Positions 26,124-33,716 of a stretch of 64,000 nucleotides of DNA are shown piece by piece (the stretch's first letter is position 1; every line of letters starts with the position of its first letter). This DNA comes from CAZYMF01 sp964648215 (lineage in GTDB: Bacteria > Desulfobacterota > Binatia > HRBIN30 > JACQVA1), in contig CAZYMF010000005.1 of assembly GCA_964648215.1 (NCBI GenBank), positions 8,303 to 72,302 on the forward strand, in the 5' to 3' direction. The notes below the pieces were generated by a model, which was given only the letters and a program-made list of their open reading frames with translations, did not search any database and had not been told where the DNA came from. A program made the translations under genes and the position numbers.

Positions 26124-26939
26124 TCACGAAGCTGCCGCGGTGCGGAAGCGAACGCGCGATACCCAGTGTCCCGGGTTCACGGGGCCGTGAGGGACGCGCC
26201 AGCGGCGGAGCTTGTACTGCAGCTTGGCGATGCCGGCGGGCTTGCGCCCCAAGGCGACGTAGGGAACCAGCCTGGCGAGGCGTCGGTACAGCGAGAGCTT
26301 CTCGTCGGCAAACCCAGCGGCGGTCCGCGGGTCGCGGAAGAACTGCGACCAGCCGATCGAGCCGCAGACGCCGGCCGGGCCGAAGTTCCCGGCCAGCAGG
26401 ATGTCCGTGCACAGCACGCGAACCGGCCCCTCCTCGGCGTGCAGCACGTCGTGCAAGGCGACGATGGCTCCGTCTGCCAGGAACGGCGAGAACAGGTCGA
26501 AATCCAACTTTGCCCCGGCGTAGGAATGATCGCCATCGATCCAGAGCAAGCGGATCGGCCGGTTCCAGCCGGCGGCCAGATCCTTCGAATAGGCATGGTG
26601 AAACTCGACCCGGTCGGCTACACCATGGCGCTCGAGCGTAGCGCCGAGCTCGTGCAGCGAAACGTCTCCGCCCGTCAGGGCGGGATCGATGAGGGGATCG
26701 ACGGCGACGACTCGGCCGCTGTCGGATAGAGTGGCTGCCTTGGCCAAGACGACCGTCGACTTGCCTTTGAAAGTGCCGATCTCCACAATCTCGCCCGCGG
26801 TGGTGGGGCAGGCGGCCAGCAGCGCCAGGAAGGCGATCTCCTTGTCGGAGAGGTATCCACCGATGCTGCGAGTCAGGCTCAACAACTCGGTGGTGATTCG
26901 TTCCAGGTCCGGCGGAACCGACGGCATGCCGACAGGCAT
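26124..26939 (-). CDS. Class I SAM-dependent methyltransferase (Methyltransf_24 type)
   Basis: 271 residues from ATG 26939 (ATG 26927 also possible). Motifs: GEIVEIGTFKGKSTVVLAK (SAM binding), VVAVDPLIDPAL, RLLWIDGDHSYAGAKLDFDL and GGAIVALHDV-like VALHDVLHAEEG. This set is typical of the cephalosporin-hydroxylase/Methyltransf_24 group found in polysaccharide clusters. The C-terminus is basic. It probably modifies a sugar, though the substrate is not evident. It is divergent from the downstream GT2. Confidence 0.85.
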   Translation of the reverse strand: MPVGMPSVPPDLERITTELLSLTRSIGGYLSDKEIAFLALLAACPTTAGEIVEIGTFKGKSTVVLAKAATLSDSGRVVAVDPLIDPALTGGDVSLHELGATLERHGVADRVEFHHAYSKDLAAGWNRPIRLLWIDGDHSYAGAKLDFDLFSPFLADGAIVALHDVLHAEEGPVRVLCTDILLAGNFGPAGVCGSIGWSQFFRDPRTAAGFADEKLSLYRRLARLVPYVALGRKPAGIAKLQYKLRRWRVPHGPVNPGHWVSRVRFRTAAAS

Positions 26940-27041
26940 ATCGCGACGGCTCGCGCGGTTGCAAGTTGGTGCCGGGGGACCGCCCGTCGACATCCGCTGA
27001 GGATGCAATCGTTCAGCCGGGGATTTGGGAGGGCAGGAGAA

Positions 27042-27950
27042 ATGGAGCAAGGGCAAAACAGGCCTCGGCTCAGCGCCTGTGTGATTACCTTCAACGAGGC
27101 CGGTCGAATTCGCGACTGCCTCGAGTCGGTGCGTTGGTGCGATGAGATGGTCGTCGTCGATTCTCACTCCACGGACGAGACGCGCACGATCGCCGCGCAG
27201 ATGGGGGCGAAGGTCATCGAGCGCGACTGGCCTGGTTTTGGGCCGCAGAAGGAGTTTGCGGCTCGCGCCGCGGCGCATGATTGGGTGCTGTGCTTGGACG
27301 CCGACGAGCGCGTGTCCCCGCCGTTGCGGGCCGAAATCATGGCGTTGCGCGACGCGGGCTTCCCGGGTCGGCTCGGCTGGAAGATCCCGCGCTTGAGCTG
27401 GTATCTGGGCCGATGGATCCGCCACGGCGCCTGGTACCCCGATCGCTGCTTACGGCTGTACGATCGCCGCTACGGACAGTGGCGGAGCTTCGAGGACGTA
27501 GGCGCGCCGCCCGCGCCGGCAGGATATCGGTCGAAGGCGGAGCCGCTCGCCCCTGTCGGGGCGCGGACCTTGAAGATGTTCGTACACGTGGAGCTGCCGC
27601 AGCCACCCGGACGGCTGCGACACGATCTCATCCATTTTCCCTACCGGGACATCTCGGATCACCTGCGGAAGATCGACCGCTACACTACCCAGATCGCAGC
27701 CCAGCTGCACAAAACGGGCCGCCGCGCCGGGCTGGCCGACCTGATCGGGCGGCCGCTGGTGGGCTTCATCCGCTCCTATTGGCTGCAGAGAGGCTTCCTT
27801 GACGGCTGGCAGGGGCTGCTCGTTGCCTACCTGCACGCCCACTACACGCGGATGAAGTACGCCAAGCTCTATGCGCTGCGGCAGAAGGCGACGGATGGCA
27901 CGGCGTGCGCAGGAGGGTCCCTCGGCGGCACCGGCGATGAGCCCCTGTAG
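27042..27950 (+). CDS. Glycosyltransferase family 2, WaaE/KdtX-like
   Basis: About 302 residues. Motifs LSACVITFNEAGRIRDCL, MVVVDSHSTDETR and DWVLCLDADERVSPPL (DxD) define this GT2 subgroup, which includes beta-1,4-glucosyltransferases (WaaE) acting on the first heptose of the LPS core. The C-terminal region has membrane-associated helices (RPLVGFIRSYWLQRGFLDGW). GGGAGGG lies 8 bases before the chosen ATG; an upstream ATG at 27003 adds 13 residues. The heptosyltransferases in the window support a role in core assembly. Confidence 0.85.
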   Translation: MEQGQNRPRLSACVITFNEAGRIRDCLESVRWCDEMVVVDSHSTDETRTIAAQMGAKVIERDWPGFGPQKEFAARAAAHDWVLCLDADERVSPPLRAEIMALRDAGFPGRLGWKIPRLSWYLGRWIRHGAWYPDRCLRLYDRRYGQWRSFEDVGAPPAPAGYRSKAEPLAPVGARTLKMFVHVELPQPPGRLRHDLIHFPYRDISDHLRKIDRYTTQIAAQLHKTGRRAGLADLIGRPLVGFIRSYWLQRGFLDGWQGLLVAYLHAHYTRMKYAKLYALRQKATDGTACAGGSLGGTGDEPL

Positions 27951-27992
27951 CGGGCGGCGGGCGGCAGGCGCGTGTGCGGGGGGTCGCCTCGC

Positions 27993-28874
27993 TCACGGCG
28001 GCAGGAGGATGTAGTTCCGGTGCTCGCCGATGCGAAAGCCGAGCAGGGCGCTCTCGATCCACGACAGGGTGCGGATCGAGAGCCGGTCGTGGTCCCGCCG
28101 CGTATGCCCGCTAGGCTTGACCGTCCAGTTCAAGGCCGCGATGCGTGCCTGCATGACGGCGGGGTGCGTGCCTTTGAAGCGGCGCCGCCCGTGGAGGCGC
28201 CCGTAGTCGAACTCTTCGTCGGGATCGGGGATGTGTGCGCGGGCGGCTTCCTCGCCCCGATGAACCGCATAGAGTGCCTGCGTCTTTCGGGTCATTCGCC
28301 GCGGCGGCCGCACCCAGCCGTAGTGGAAGATGCGGGCACCGGCCGGAACCACGTGGATCTTCCTGGCGTCGCGACGAAAGCCCTGGGCGCTCTTCCACGA
28401 GCGGATGCCGGCTCGGTTGCGGACGATGCGCACCTCGCGCCGGTACCAGTTGTGGGCCGCCTGGTAGTGGTCGTAGTCGGCGAAGAAGTGCAGGTACTCG
28501 AACAGCAGGCCCTCGACCCGCGGATCGTGGAGGTAGGTCTCCATGCGCTGCACCAGTGGCTGGAGATCGTCCTCGTGCACGACCTCGTCGGCCTGAAGGT
28601 AAAAGGCCCAGTCTCCGGTGCACGCGTCGAGAGCGATGTTGCTCTGCTGCGCGTTGCTGGCGCCGCGAACGAACTGGCTCTTGTCCCAGATCGTCTCGAT
28701 GATCTTGATCTTGGGATCGTCGATGCTGCGCAGCAGCTCGGTGGTGCCGTCGGTGGAATCACCGGCGGCGATGACGAACTCGTCACAGATGGGGAGGATC
28801 GAGCGGATCGACTCCGCCACGGGGTAGTACAGGTCGATGGCGTTGCGAACGAAAGTGAAACCGCTGATCCTCAT
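27993..28874 (-). CDS. Glycosyltransferase family 2 (large-loop type)
   Basis: 293 residues starting MRISGFTFVRNAIDLYYPV. It has DEFVIAAGDSTDGTTELL and DWAFYLQADEVVHEDDL (DxD-like ADE), then a Tyr/His/Arg-rich middle (EYLHFFADYDHYQAAHNWY) and HYGWVRPPRRMTRKTQAL. These fit a GT2 group often annotated as glycosyltransferases of polysaccharide clusters. The donor is unknown. The ATG is 9 bases after a -10-like box with no ribosome binding site, suggesting a leaderless mRNA. It is divergent from the heptosyltransferase gene at 28969. Confidence 0.82.
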   Translation of the reverse strand: MRISGFTFVRNAIDLYYPVAESIRSILPICDEFVIAAGDSTDGTTELLRSIDDPKIKIIETIWDKSQFVRGASNAQQSNIALDACTGDWAFYLQADEVVHEDDLQPLVQRMETYLHDPRVEGLLFEYLHFFADYDHYQAAHNWYRREVRIVRNRAGIRSWKSAQGFRRDARKIHVVPAGARIFHYGWVRPPRRMTRKTQALYAVHRGEEAARAHIPDPDEEFDYGRLHGRRRFKGTHPAVMQARIAALNWTVKPSGHTRRDHDRLSIRTLSWIESALLGFRIGEHRNYILLPP

Positions 28875-28883
28875 TCCACTTGT

Positions 28884-28922
28884 CCGCTAGCGAAGGGAGG
28901 ACAGACCGTCAACCACCGTCAA
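28884..28922 (-). promoter_or_regulatory. Promoter with tandem -35-like elements
   Basis: On the minus strand, TTGACG occurs twice (28922-28917 and 28912-28907) because of a 10-base tandem repeat, ACCGTCAACC on the plus strand at 28905-28924. The second copy is 17 bases from TAGCGG (28889-28884), a weak -10. Downstream on the plus strand, GCCGGG/CCCGGC (28925-28940) can form a hairpin before the heptosyltransferase GTG. Confidence 0.4.
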
Positions 28923-28968
28923 CCGCCGGGCTTGCCCGGCCCGCGGGGTTTGTGCTTCCGTCGGTGCC

Positions 28969-30066
28969 GTGAGCAAGGCAAAGGCTGGCCCGGCAAAGCG
29001 GGTGCTGGTCGTGCGTCTGGGGGCGATCGGAGACGCGCTCCGCGTGCTTCCTGCCGTGCGCCGGCTGCGCCTGGCCCGGCCCGACGTGCTGATCGGCTGG
29101 GCGGTGGAAGATTGGGTGTATCCGGTGATCGAGGGGAATCCCAACGTGGATCGGTTCCACGTTCTGAGCCGCGGCGCGCTACGTGCGGGGCCGCGCGCGG
29201 CCGTCGCCGAGAGCTGGAGATTCATCGGCGATGTCCGCAAGCAAGGGTACGACACGGTCCTCGACTTTCACGGGCGGCTCAAGAGCGGCATCGTCTCCCT
29301 GCTCTCCGGGGCGACGCGGCGCATCGGCTATGCGGCGGGAGATTGCACCGAGGGCAATCACCTCTTCAGCAACCTCCACGTGACGTTGGAGGATCGCTAC
29401 GAGAACCGGGTGCTCCGCTTTCTGCATCTGCTGGCGCCTCTAGGCATCGAGGCGGCGTTCCATCCGCGGGACACCGGAATCCACCTCGATCCGCGGCGCC
29501 GCGCAGCGGCGCGCGCCTGGCATGCCGAGCACGGCCATCCGGCGGTCGCGGCCTATCCGGGCACGAGCCGGAACCAAGCCGGCTATCATCGCTGGCCGCC
29601 GGAAAAATGGGTCGCCCTGCTGCGACGCCTGGCCGAGGCGGGCGTCGGTTCCGTCCTCTTCTGGGGCCCCGACGAGGCCGATCTGACGCGGTGGATTGCC
29701 GCCCGTGTCCCCGAGCGTTGCCTGTTGGCGCCGCCTACGGCATTAACCGAGATGATGGCGATGCTTGCCTGCTTCCAGGCCTTCGTCGGCTCGAACACGG
29801 CGGCCATGCACATGGCCTGGCTCCAGGGCGTGCCGGCGGCGGTGTTCAGCGGTCCTGCCGAGCCGCGCACCGACGCGCCGCTGGACCCCGTGCCGTTTCG
29901 GGCGCTGCGCGCCGCCGGCCAGGCGCGGGCCGGAGTCAGCAAGCGCCGCCAGGCCGACGTGGTCGCCGAGGTGTCGGTGGACGAAGCCTTCGAAGCCGTC
30001 ACGGCACTGCTGGCGCAGGGATCGGCGCGAGGCACGGCAGCGGCCGCGGAGAGGGCGAAGGGGTGA
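28969..30066 (+). CDS. Glycosyltransferase family 9 (heptosyltransferase I-like)
   Basis: 365 residues from GTG 28969. The N-terminal RVLVVRLGAIGDALRVLPAV and DTVLDFHGRLKSGIVSLLSG are typical of WaaC-type heptosyltransferases. The C-terminal half has AAYPGTSRNQAGYHRWPPEK, ALTEMMAMLACFQAFVGSNT and TAAMHMAWLQGVPAAVFSGP (donor-binding). It likely adds the first heptose to Kdo2-lipid A, complementing waaF at 20261. The stop overlaps the next gene start by 4 bases (GTGA), and heptose kinase follows one gene later. Confidence 0.87.
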   Translation: MSKAKAGPAKRVLVVRLGAIGDALRVLPAVRRLRLARPDVLIGWAVEDWVYPVIEGNPNVDRFHVLSRGALRAGPRAAVAESWRFIGDVRKQGYDTVLDFHGRLKSGIVSLLSGATRRIGYAAGDCTEGNHLFSNLHVTLEDRYENRVLRFLHLLAPLGIEAAFHPRDTGIHLDPRRRAAARAWHAEHGHPAVAAYPGTSRNQAGYHRWPPEKWVALLRRLAEAGVGSVLFWGPDEADLTRWIAARVPERCLLAPPTALTEMMAMLACFQAFVGSNTAAMHMAWLQGVPAAVFSGPAEPRTDAPLDPVPFRALRAAGQARAGVSKRRQADVVAEVSVDEAFEAVTALLAQGSARGTAAAAERAKG

Positions 30067-30653
30067 AGGTGGCCATGGATTGGGTTCCAACGGACGCGCA
30101 GGACCGGGCGTTGGTGGAATGGTATCGCGCGTCGCCGGCGTCGGTCGACGCGGGCGCGGATCTCGGCTCGCAAGTGTTGGCGCAGCATTTCTGCAACTTC
30201 AACCTGTGGAACCTGGAGGACGAGGCTCGACGCACCGATGTCGACGACAGCGTCATCGCCGGAATCAAGCGTGCCATCGACCGCTGGAACCAGAGACGCA
30301 ACGACCTCATCGAACGCATCGACGAAGCCCTCCTGGCCGAGCTCGCGCGGGTCGACGTGTCGTGCGCCGAGCAGCACTCGGAGACGGCCGGTCAGATGGT
30401 GGACCGTCTTTCCATCCTGGCGTTGAAGATCTGGCACATGCGGGCGCTGGCGCAGCGACGGGACGACCCGGCTCTGGCCGCGGAGTGCGCCGCCAAGCTC
30501 GCCGTGCTCGAGGTCCAACGCGCGGATCTCGCCGGCTGTCTGCGCCGCCTCCTCGACGATTTCCGCGCCGGCCGGCGCTACTTCAAGATCTATCGCCAGT
30601 TCAAGGCGTACAACGACCCGCGGCTGAACCCCGTCCTCGCTCGGGGACGGTGA
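30063..30653 (+). CDS. DUF4254 family protein
   Basis: 196 residues from GTG 30063 (ATG 30075 also possible). An all-helical sequence with the DUF4254 hallmarks: FCNFNLWNLEDEAR, IAGIKRAIDRWNQRRNDLIE and GQMVDRLSILALKIWHM. The family is described only as a domain of unknown function and often lies beside glycosyltransferases, particularly family 9, as here. It is translationally coupled to the heptosyltransferase and followed by heptose kinase. A role in core-heptose metabolism or as a partner of the transferase is inference from position. Confidence 0.8.
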   Translation: MKVAMDWVPTDAQDRALVEWYRASPASVDAGADLGSQVLAQHFCNFNLWNLEDEARRTDVDDSVIAGIKRAIDRWNQRRNDLIERIDEALLAELARVDVSCAEQHSETAGQMVDRLSILALKIWHMRALAQRRDDPALAAECAAKLAVLEVQRADLAGCLRRLLDDFRAGRRYFKIYRQFKAYNDPRLNPVLARGR

Positions 30654-30696
30654 GGGGTGGCCTTTGGGGCCTGCGGTGCGCTATGTGCGCGGCACG

Positions 30697-31686
30697 ATGA
30701 CGCGCAAGCGGAGCGACCCGAAACGAGTGCTGCCGCGCTTCCGCCGAGTGCGGGTCCTGGTGGTGGGCGACCTGATTCTCGACCAGTTCATCTGGGGGCG
30801 GGTAGAGCGCATCTCGCCGGAGGCGCCGGTGCCGGTGGTGCAAGTGGTCGACGAGAGCTTTCGGCTCGGCGGCGCCGCCAACGTGGTCCACAACGTTTGC
30901 GCCCTCGGCGGCCGCGCCGCGGCTTGCGGCGTGATCGGAGGCGACGCCGCGGGTCGGCGACTGCTGCGTCTGCTGGCGGAGATCGGCGCCGGGGTCGCGG
31001 GAGTGCTGAGCGGTCGCGGCTCGGCCACGACGCTCAAAACGCGCATCGTTGCCCACCAACAGCAGGTCGTCCGCCTGGATCGCGACCAGACGCCGCGAAA
31101 ATCCGTGCGACTGCGGGCGCGCGTGCGCCACTATCTGGCGCGGCACGCGAGTGAGTTCGACGTCGTCGTGGTGTCTGATTACGGCAAGGGCGTCGTCGGA
31201 AGGGAGGTCCTGGAGGAGCTGGCGGCGGCGCGTCAGCGAAACGGCTTCCACCTCGTCATCGATCCGAAACGAGGCAACTTCCCGTACTACCGGGGGGCCA
31301 GCCTGGTGACGCCGAACCGGGCCGAAGCTGCCCAGGCCGCGGGCATCGACATTCAAGACGAGCGCACGCTGCGGCAGGCGGGGGCGCTGCTGCTCGACCA
31401 CTGGGGAACGGAGGCGGTTCTGATCACGCGCAGTGAGCACGGCATGACGCTGTTCAAGCGCGACGGCGCGGTGATTCACTTTCCCACCGTGGCGAGGCAT
31501 GTTTTCGACGTGACCGGGGCCGGCGATACGGTGGTGGCGACGTGCGCCCTGGCGTTGGGTGCAGGCGCCACCTTCGAGGAGGCGGCCGTGCTGGCGAACC
31601 ACGCCGCTGGCATCGTCGTCGGCGAGGTGGGCACCGCGACCATATCCATGGCGACGCTGCGCGGGGACCTGCGGCGCGCCGGGTGA
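30697..31686 (+). CDS. hldA: D-glycero-beta-D-manno-heptose-7-phosphate kinase
   Basis: PfkB/ribokinase-family enzyme of about 329 residues, making heptose 1,7-bisphosphate for ADP-heptose synthesis. It has VLVVGDLILDQFIWGRV, ISPEAPVPVV, GGAANVVHNVCALGG, VSDYGKGVVGREVL and the C-terminal catalytic VTGAGDTVVATCALALG. The protein ends after the kinase domain, so it is the stand-alone form (RfaE1/HldA type). No C-terminal nucleotidyltransferase (RfaE2/HldC) domain is fused or seen nearby. I chose ATG 30697; a TTG at 30664 would add 11 residues. Confidence 0.9.
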   Translation: MTRKRSDPKRVLPRFRRVRVLVVGDLILDQFIWGRVERISPEAPVPVVQVVDESFRLGGAANVVHNVCALGGRAAACGVIGGDAAGRRLLRLLAEIGAGVAGVLSGRGSATTLKTRIVAHQQQVVRLDRDQTPRKSVRLRARVRHYLARHASEFDVVVVSDYGKGVVGREVLEELAAARQRNGFHLVIDPKRGNFPYYRGASLVTPNRAEAAQAAGIDIQDERTLRQAGALLLDHWGTEAVLITRSEHGMTLFKRDGAVIHFPTVARHVFDVTGAGDTVVATCALALGAGATFEEAAVLANHAAGIVVGEVGTATISMATLRGDLRRAG

Positions 31687-31736
31687 CACGTGAGAGTCGA
31701 GTCGCGACACGACGAGAAAAGGGAGGAGACGGACAA

Positions 31737-32612
31737 GTGCGGAGTATGACTGGGTTCGGCCAAGCGACGACGCCGGGGCAGGGGCGCCGCATCACGGTGG
31801 AGGTGCGCTCGGTGAACCAGCGCTTTCTCGACGTCAAGCTCAACATGCCGCGCGAGTACACGCCGTGGGAGAAGGAGCTGCGCGGCCTGGTGCAGGCGGT
31901 GGTGGGGCGCGGCAAGGTGGACGTCGCGGTGAATCGCGGCGGCAACGCCGTCGGCGAGGTGAGCGTAGAGATCAACGAGCCGCTCGCACGCGCCTACCTG
32001 CGTGGACTACAGCGGCTCCAGAAGGGGTTGAAGCTCGGGGGATCGATTGATCTGTCGCTGCTGGTGAACCGCTCCGACGTCCTGCGCGTGGTGGAGCGGC
32101 GCGGCGATCCGAAGACGGAGATCCCGGCGGTGGAGAAGGCGTTGCGGGAGGCGCTGCGGCGCTTCAATCGAGACCGCGAGCGGGAAGGGCGCAGCCTGGC
32201 GCGCGACCTGCGCCAACGGCTGCACCACCTGCGCCAACTCAAGCGCGACATGCAGGGGCGCACGGGCCTGCTCGGACCGGCGCTCAAGCAGCGCCTGCAC
32301 GCCCGCATGACCGAGCTGCTCGAGGGTGTGGCGCTGAAGGAAGAGCGACTGGTGCAGGAGGTGGCGCTGCTGGTCGAACGGGCGGACGTGACCGAGGAGC
32401 TGGTGCGGCTGGAGAGCCACCTGGACGCGATGCAGACGGCCCTCGGCGCCAGCCAGCCGATCGGCCGGCAGCTCGATTTCCTGTTGCAGGAGATCCACCG
32501 CGAGATCAACACCATCGCCTCCAAGAGCGCCGACCTGGAGATGACCAATCTCAGCATCGCCGCGCGCGGCGAGGTGGAGAAGCTGCGCGAGCAGGTCCAG
32601 AACGTGGAGTGA
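31737..32612 (+). CDS. yicC: YicC family protein (endoribonuclease YicC-like)
   Basis: 291 residues from GTG 31737, with AGGAG 8 bases upstream. The N-terminal motif RSMTGFGQA and EVRSVNQRFLDVKLNMPRE, with C-terminal EINTIASKSADLEMTN, are diagnostic of YicC (DUF1732 at the C-terminus). YicC has been linked to stationary-phase growth and, in recent work, to RNA cleavage. It often precedes gmk (guanylate kinase) and rpoZ. Here neither is adjacent, because an FmdB gene follows convergently. Confidence 0.93.
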   Translation: MRSMTGFGQATTPGQGRRITVEVRSVNQRFLDVKLNMPREYTPWEKELRGLVQAVVGRGKVDVAVNRGGNAVGEVSVEINEPLARAYLRGLQRLQKGLKLGGSIDLSLLVNRSDVLRVVERRGDPKTEIPAVEKALREALRRFNRDREREGRSLARDLRQRLHHLRQLKRDMQGRTGLLGPALKQRLHARMTELLEGVALKEERLVQEVALLVERADVTEELVRLESHLDAMQTALGASQPIGRQLDFLLQEIHREINTIASKSADLEMTNLSIAARGEVEKLREQVQNVE

Positions 32613-32625
32613 GGGGGAAGGCGGC

Positions 32626-32979
32626 TCAGAGCTCGTCGCCGCCGTCGCCGTCCCCACCGCCGTCGTCCGACTCGATCTCGTCCATCATCTGGTCGAAATC
32701 CTCGCCGCCGAGATCGTCTCCCATGTCCTTGCCCATCCGCCGCATCCAGCGGGCGACGCTCTTGGGATCGTTCTCGTCGAGGCCGGACAGCTTGCTGGGA
32801 TCGCTCATCGCCTCGATGCGCGCATCCTCCGACTTGGGCATGGCGAAACGGGACAGCAAGCGCTCGGCGGCGGTGCTGCCACACTTGCTGCACTCGGGCT
32901 TGGGCGTTTCGCTCACCCGCAGCGTGAGGACACTGAAGCGCTTGCCGCATTTGCGACATCGGTACTCGTAGATGGGCAT
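32626..32979 (-). CDS. FmdB-like zinc-ribbon protein
   Basis: 117 residues. The N-terminal zinc ribbon MPIYEYRCRKCGKRF with a second pair ECSKCGS defines the FmdB/CxxC_CxxC_SSSS family. The rest is charged and ends in an acidic Asp/Gly tail (DGGGDGDGGDEL). FmdB was named as a putative regulator of formamidase genes in Methylophilus; its usual function is unknown. It is a single gene convergent with yicC. Confidence 0.85.
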   Translation of the reverse strand: MPIYEYRCRKCGKRFSVLTLRVSETPKPECSKCGSTAAERLLSRFAMPKSEDARIEAMSDPSKLSGLDENDPKSVARWMRRMGKDMGDDLGGEDFDQMMDEIESDDGGGDGDGGDEL

Positions 32980-33049
32980 GGCCGTGCTCCGTCCGCTCGC
33001 CAGTTAGCAGAAGCCGCCGAGGCGGACCAGTGGCGGGAAGGGCTCCGCC

Positions 33050-33078
33050 TTGACAGCCCGGACGGCCGTCCCTAGTGT
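33050..33078 (+). promoter_or_regulatory. Promoter of the GMC oxidoreductase operon
   Basis: A perfect TTGACA (33050-33055), 17 bases, then TAGTGT (33073-33078). The -10 covers a GTG at 33075, so that codon cannot be the start of an mRNA made here. GTG 33087 would lie at or next to the transcript start. Confidence 0.5.
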
Positions 33079-33086
33079 TCCCGCGC

Positions 33087-33710
33087 GTGTACGAGGGTGC
33101 CACGAGCGAGCTGGCGACGATTTTCGGTGCGCCGCTGGACCGCCGCCGCTTTCTCAGGGGCAGCGCGGCGGGCCTCGCCGTGCTGGGGATCGGGTCGCTG
33201 CTCCCGGCGGGTTGCGCCCGCTATCCCGCCCCGGCGAAGAAGCTGCTCTTCTTCACGGCCAAGGAGTACGCCGTTCTCAACCAGGCCGCTGACCGTTTGC
33301 TCGGAGTCGCCGGCCGGGTGGGGACGGACGACGGGCAGGTCGACGTGGCCGCGAACCTCGACGGTTGGCTGGCCACCTGGGACGCCGACGCGCAGCAGCA
33401 GCTGCGCATCATGCTGCGGGTCTTCGAGCACGGCACGTCGTTGTTCGACTTGCAGCGCAAGCGCTTCACCCGCCTCGGCGCCGCCGCCAAGGACCGGTAC
33501 ATCGACGGCTGGATGCGCAGTACGCTCGGGGCCCGCCGCGCCGTCTTTCGCGGGTTGAAGGCGCTTGCCGCCGCCGGCTTCTACCAGGACCCGCGAGCGT
33601 GGCAGGATCTCGGCTACGACGGCCCGTGGCTGGGCCGGGTGAGCGCGTCCTCCAACGTCGTGCCCGAAGTCGCGGCGCCGCTGGCGGCGGTGCTCGAGCG
33701 CTCGTCGTAG
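33087..33710 (+). CDS. Gluconate 2-dehydrogenase subunit 3-like Tat protein
   Basis: 207 residues from GTG 33087. A twin-arginine signal is clear (LDRRRFLRGSAAGLAVLGIG, about residues 17-36), followed by a Cys at the end of the hydrophobic run (LPAGCARY). The protein may therefore be exported folded and possibly lipidated. The remainder is helical with FFTAKEYAVLNQAADRLLG, typical of the Gluconate_2-dh3 family. These are small membrane-associated partners of GMC flavoenzymes. The GMC gene begins 6 bases downstream, so the pair should form one periplasmic dehydrogenase. Confidence 0.82.
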   Translation: MYEGATSELATIFGAPLDRRRFLRGSAAGLAVLGIGSLLPAGCARYPAPAKKLLFFTAKEYAVLNQAADRLLGVAGRVGTDDGQVDVAANLDGWLATWDADAQQQLRIMLRVFEHGTSLFDLQRKRFTRLGAAAKDRYIDGWMRSTLGARRAVFRGLKALAAAGFYQDPRAWQDLGYDGPWLGRVSASSNVVPEVAAPLAAVLERSS

Positions 33711-33716
33711 GTCGCC

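Noticed and set aside
30697..31686. Bifunctional HldE
   Set aside because: The protein ends after the PfkB kinase domain, with no HxGH nucleotidyltransferase domain following.
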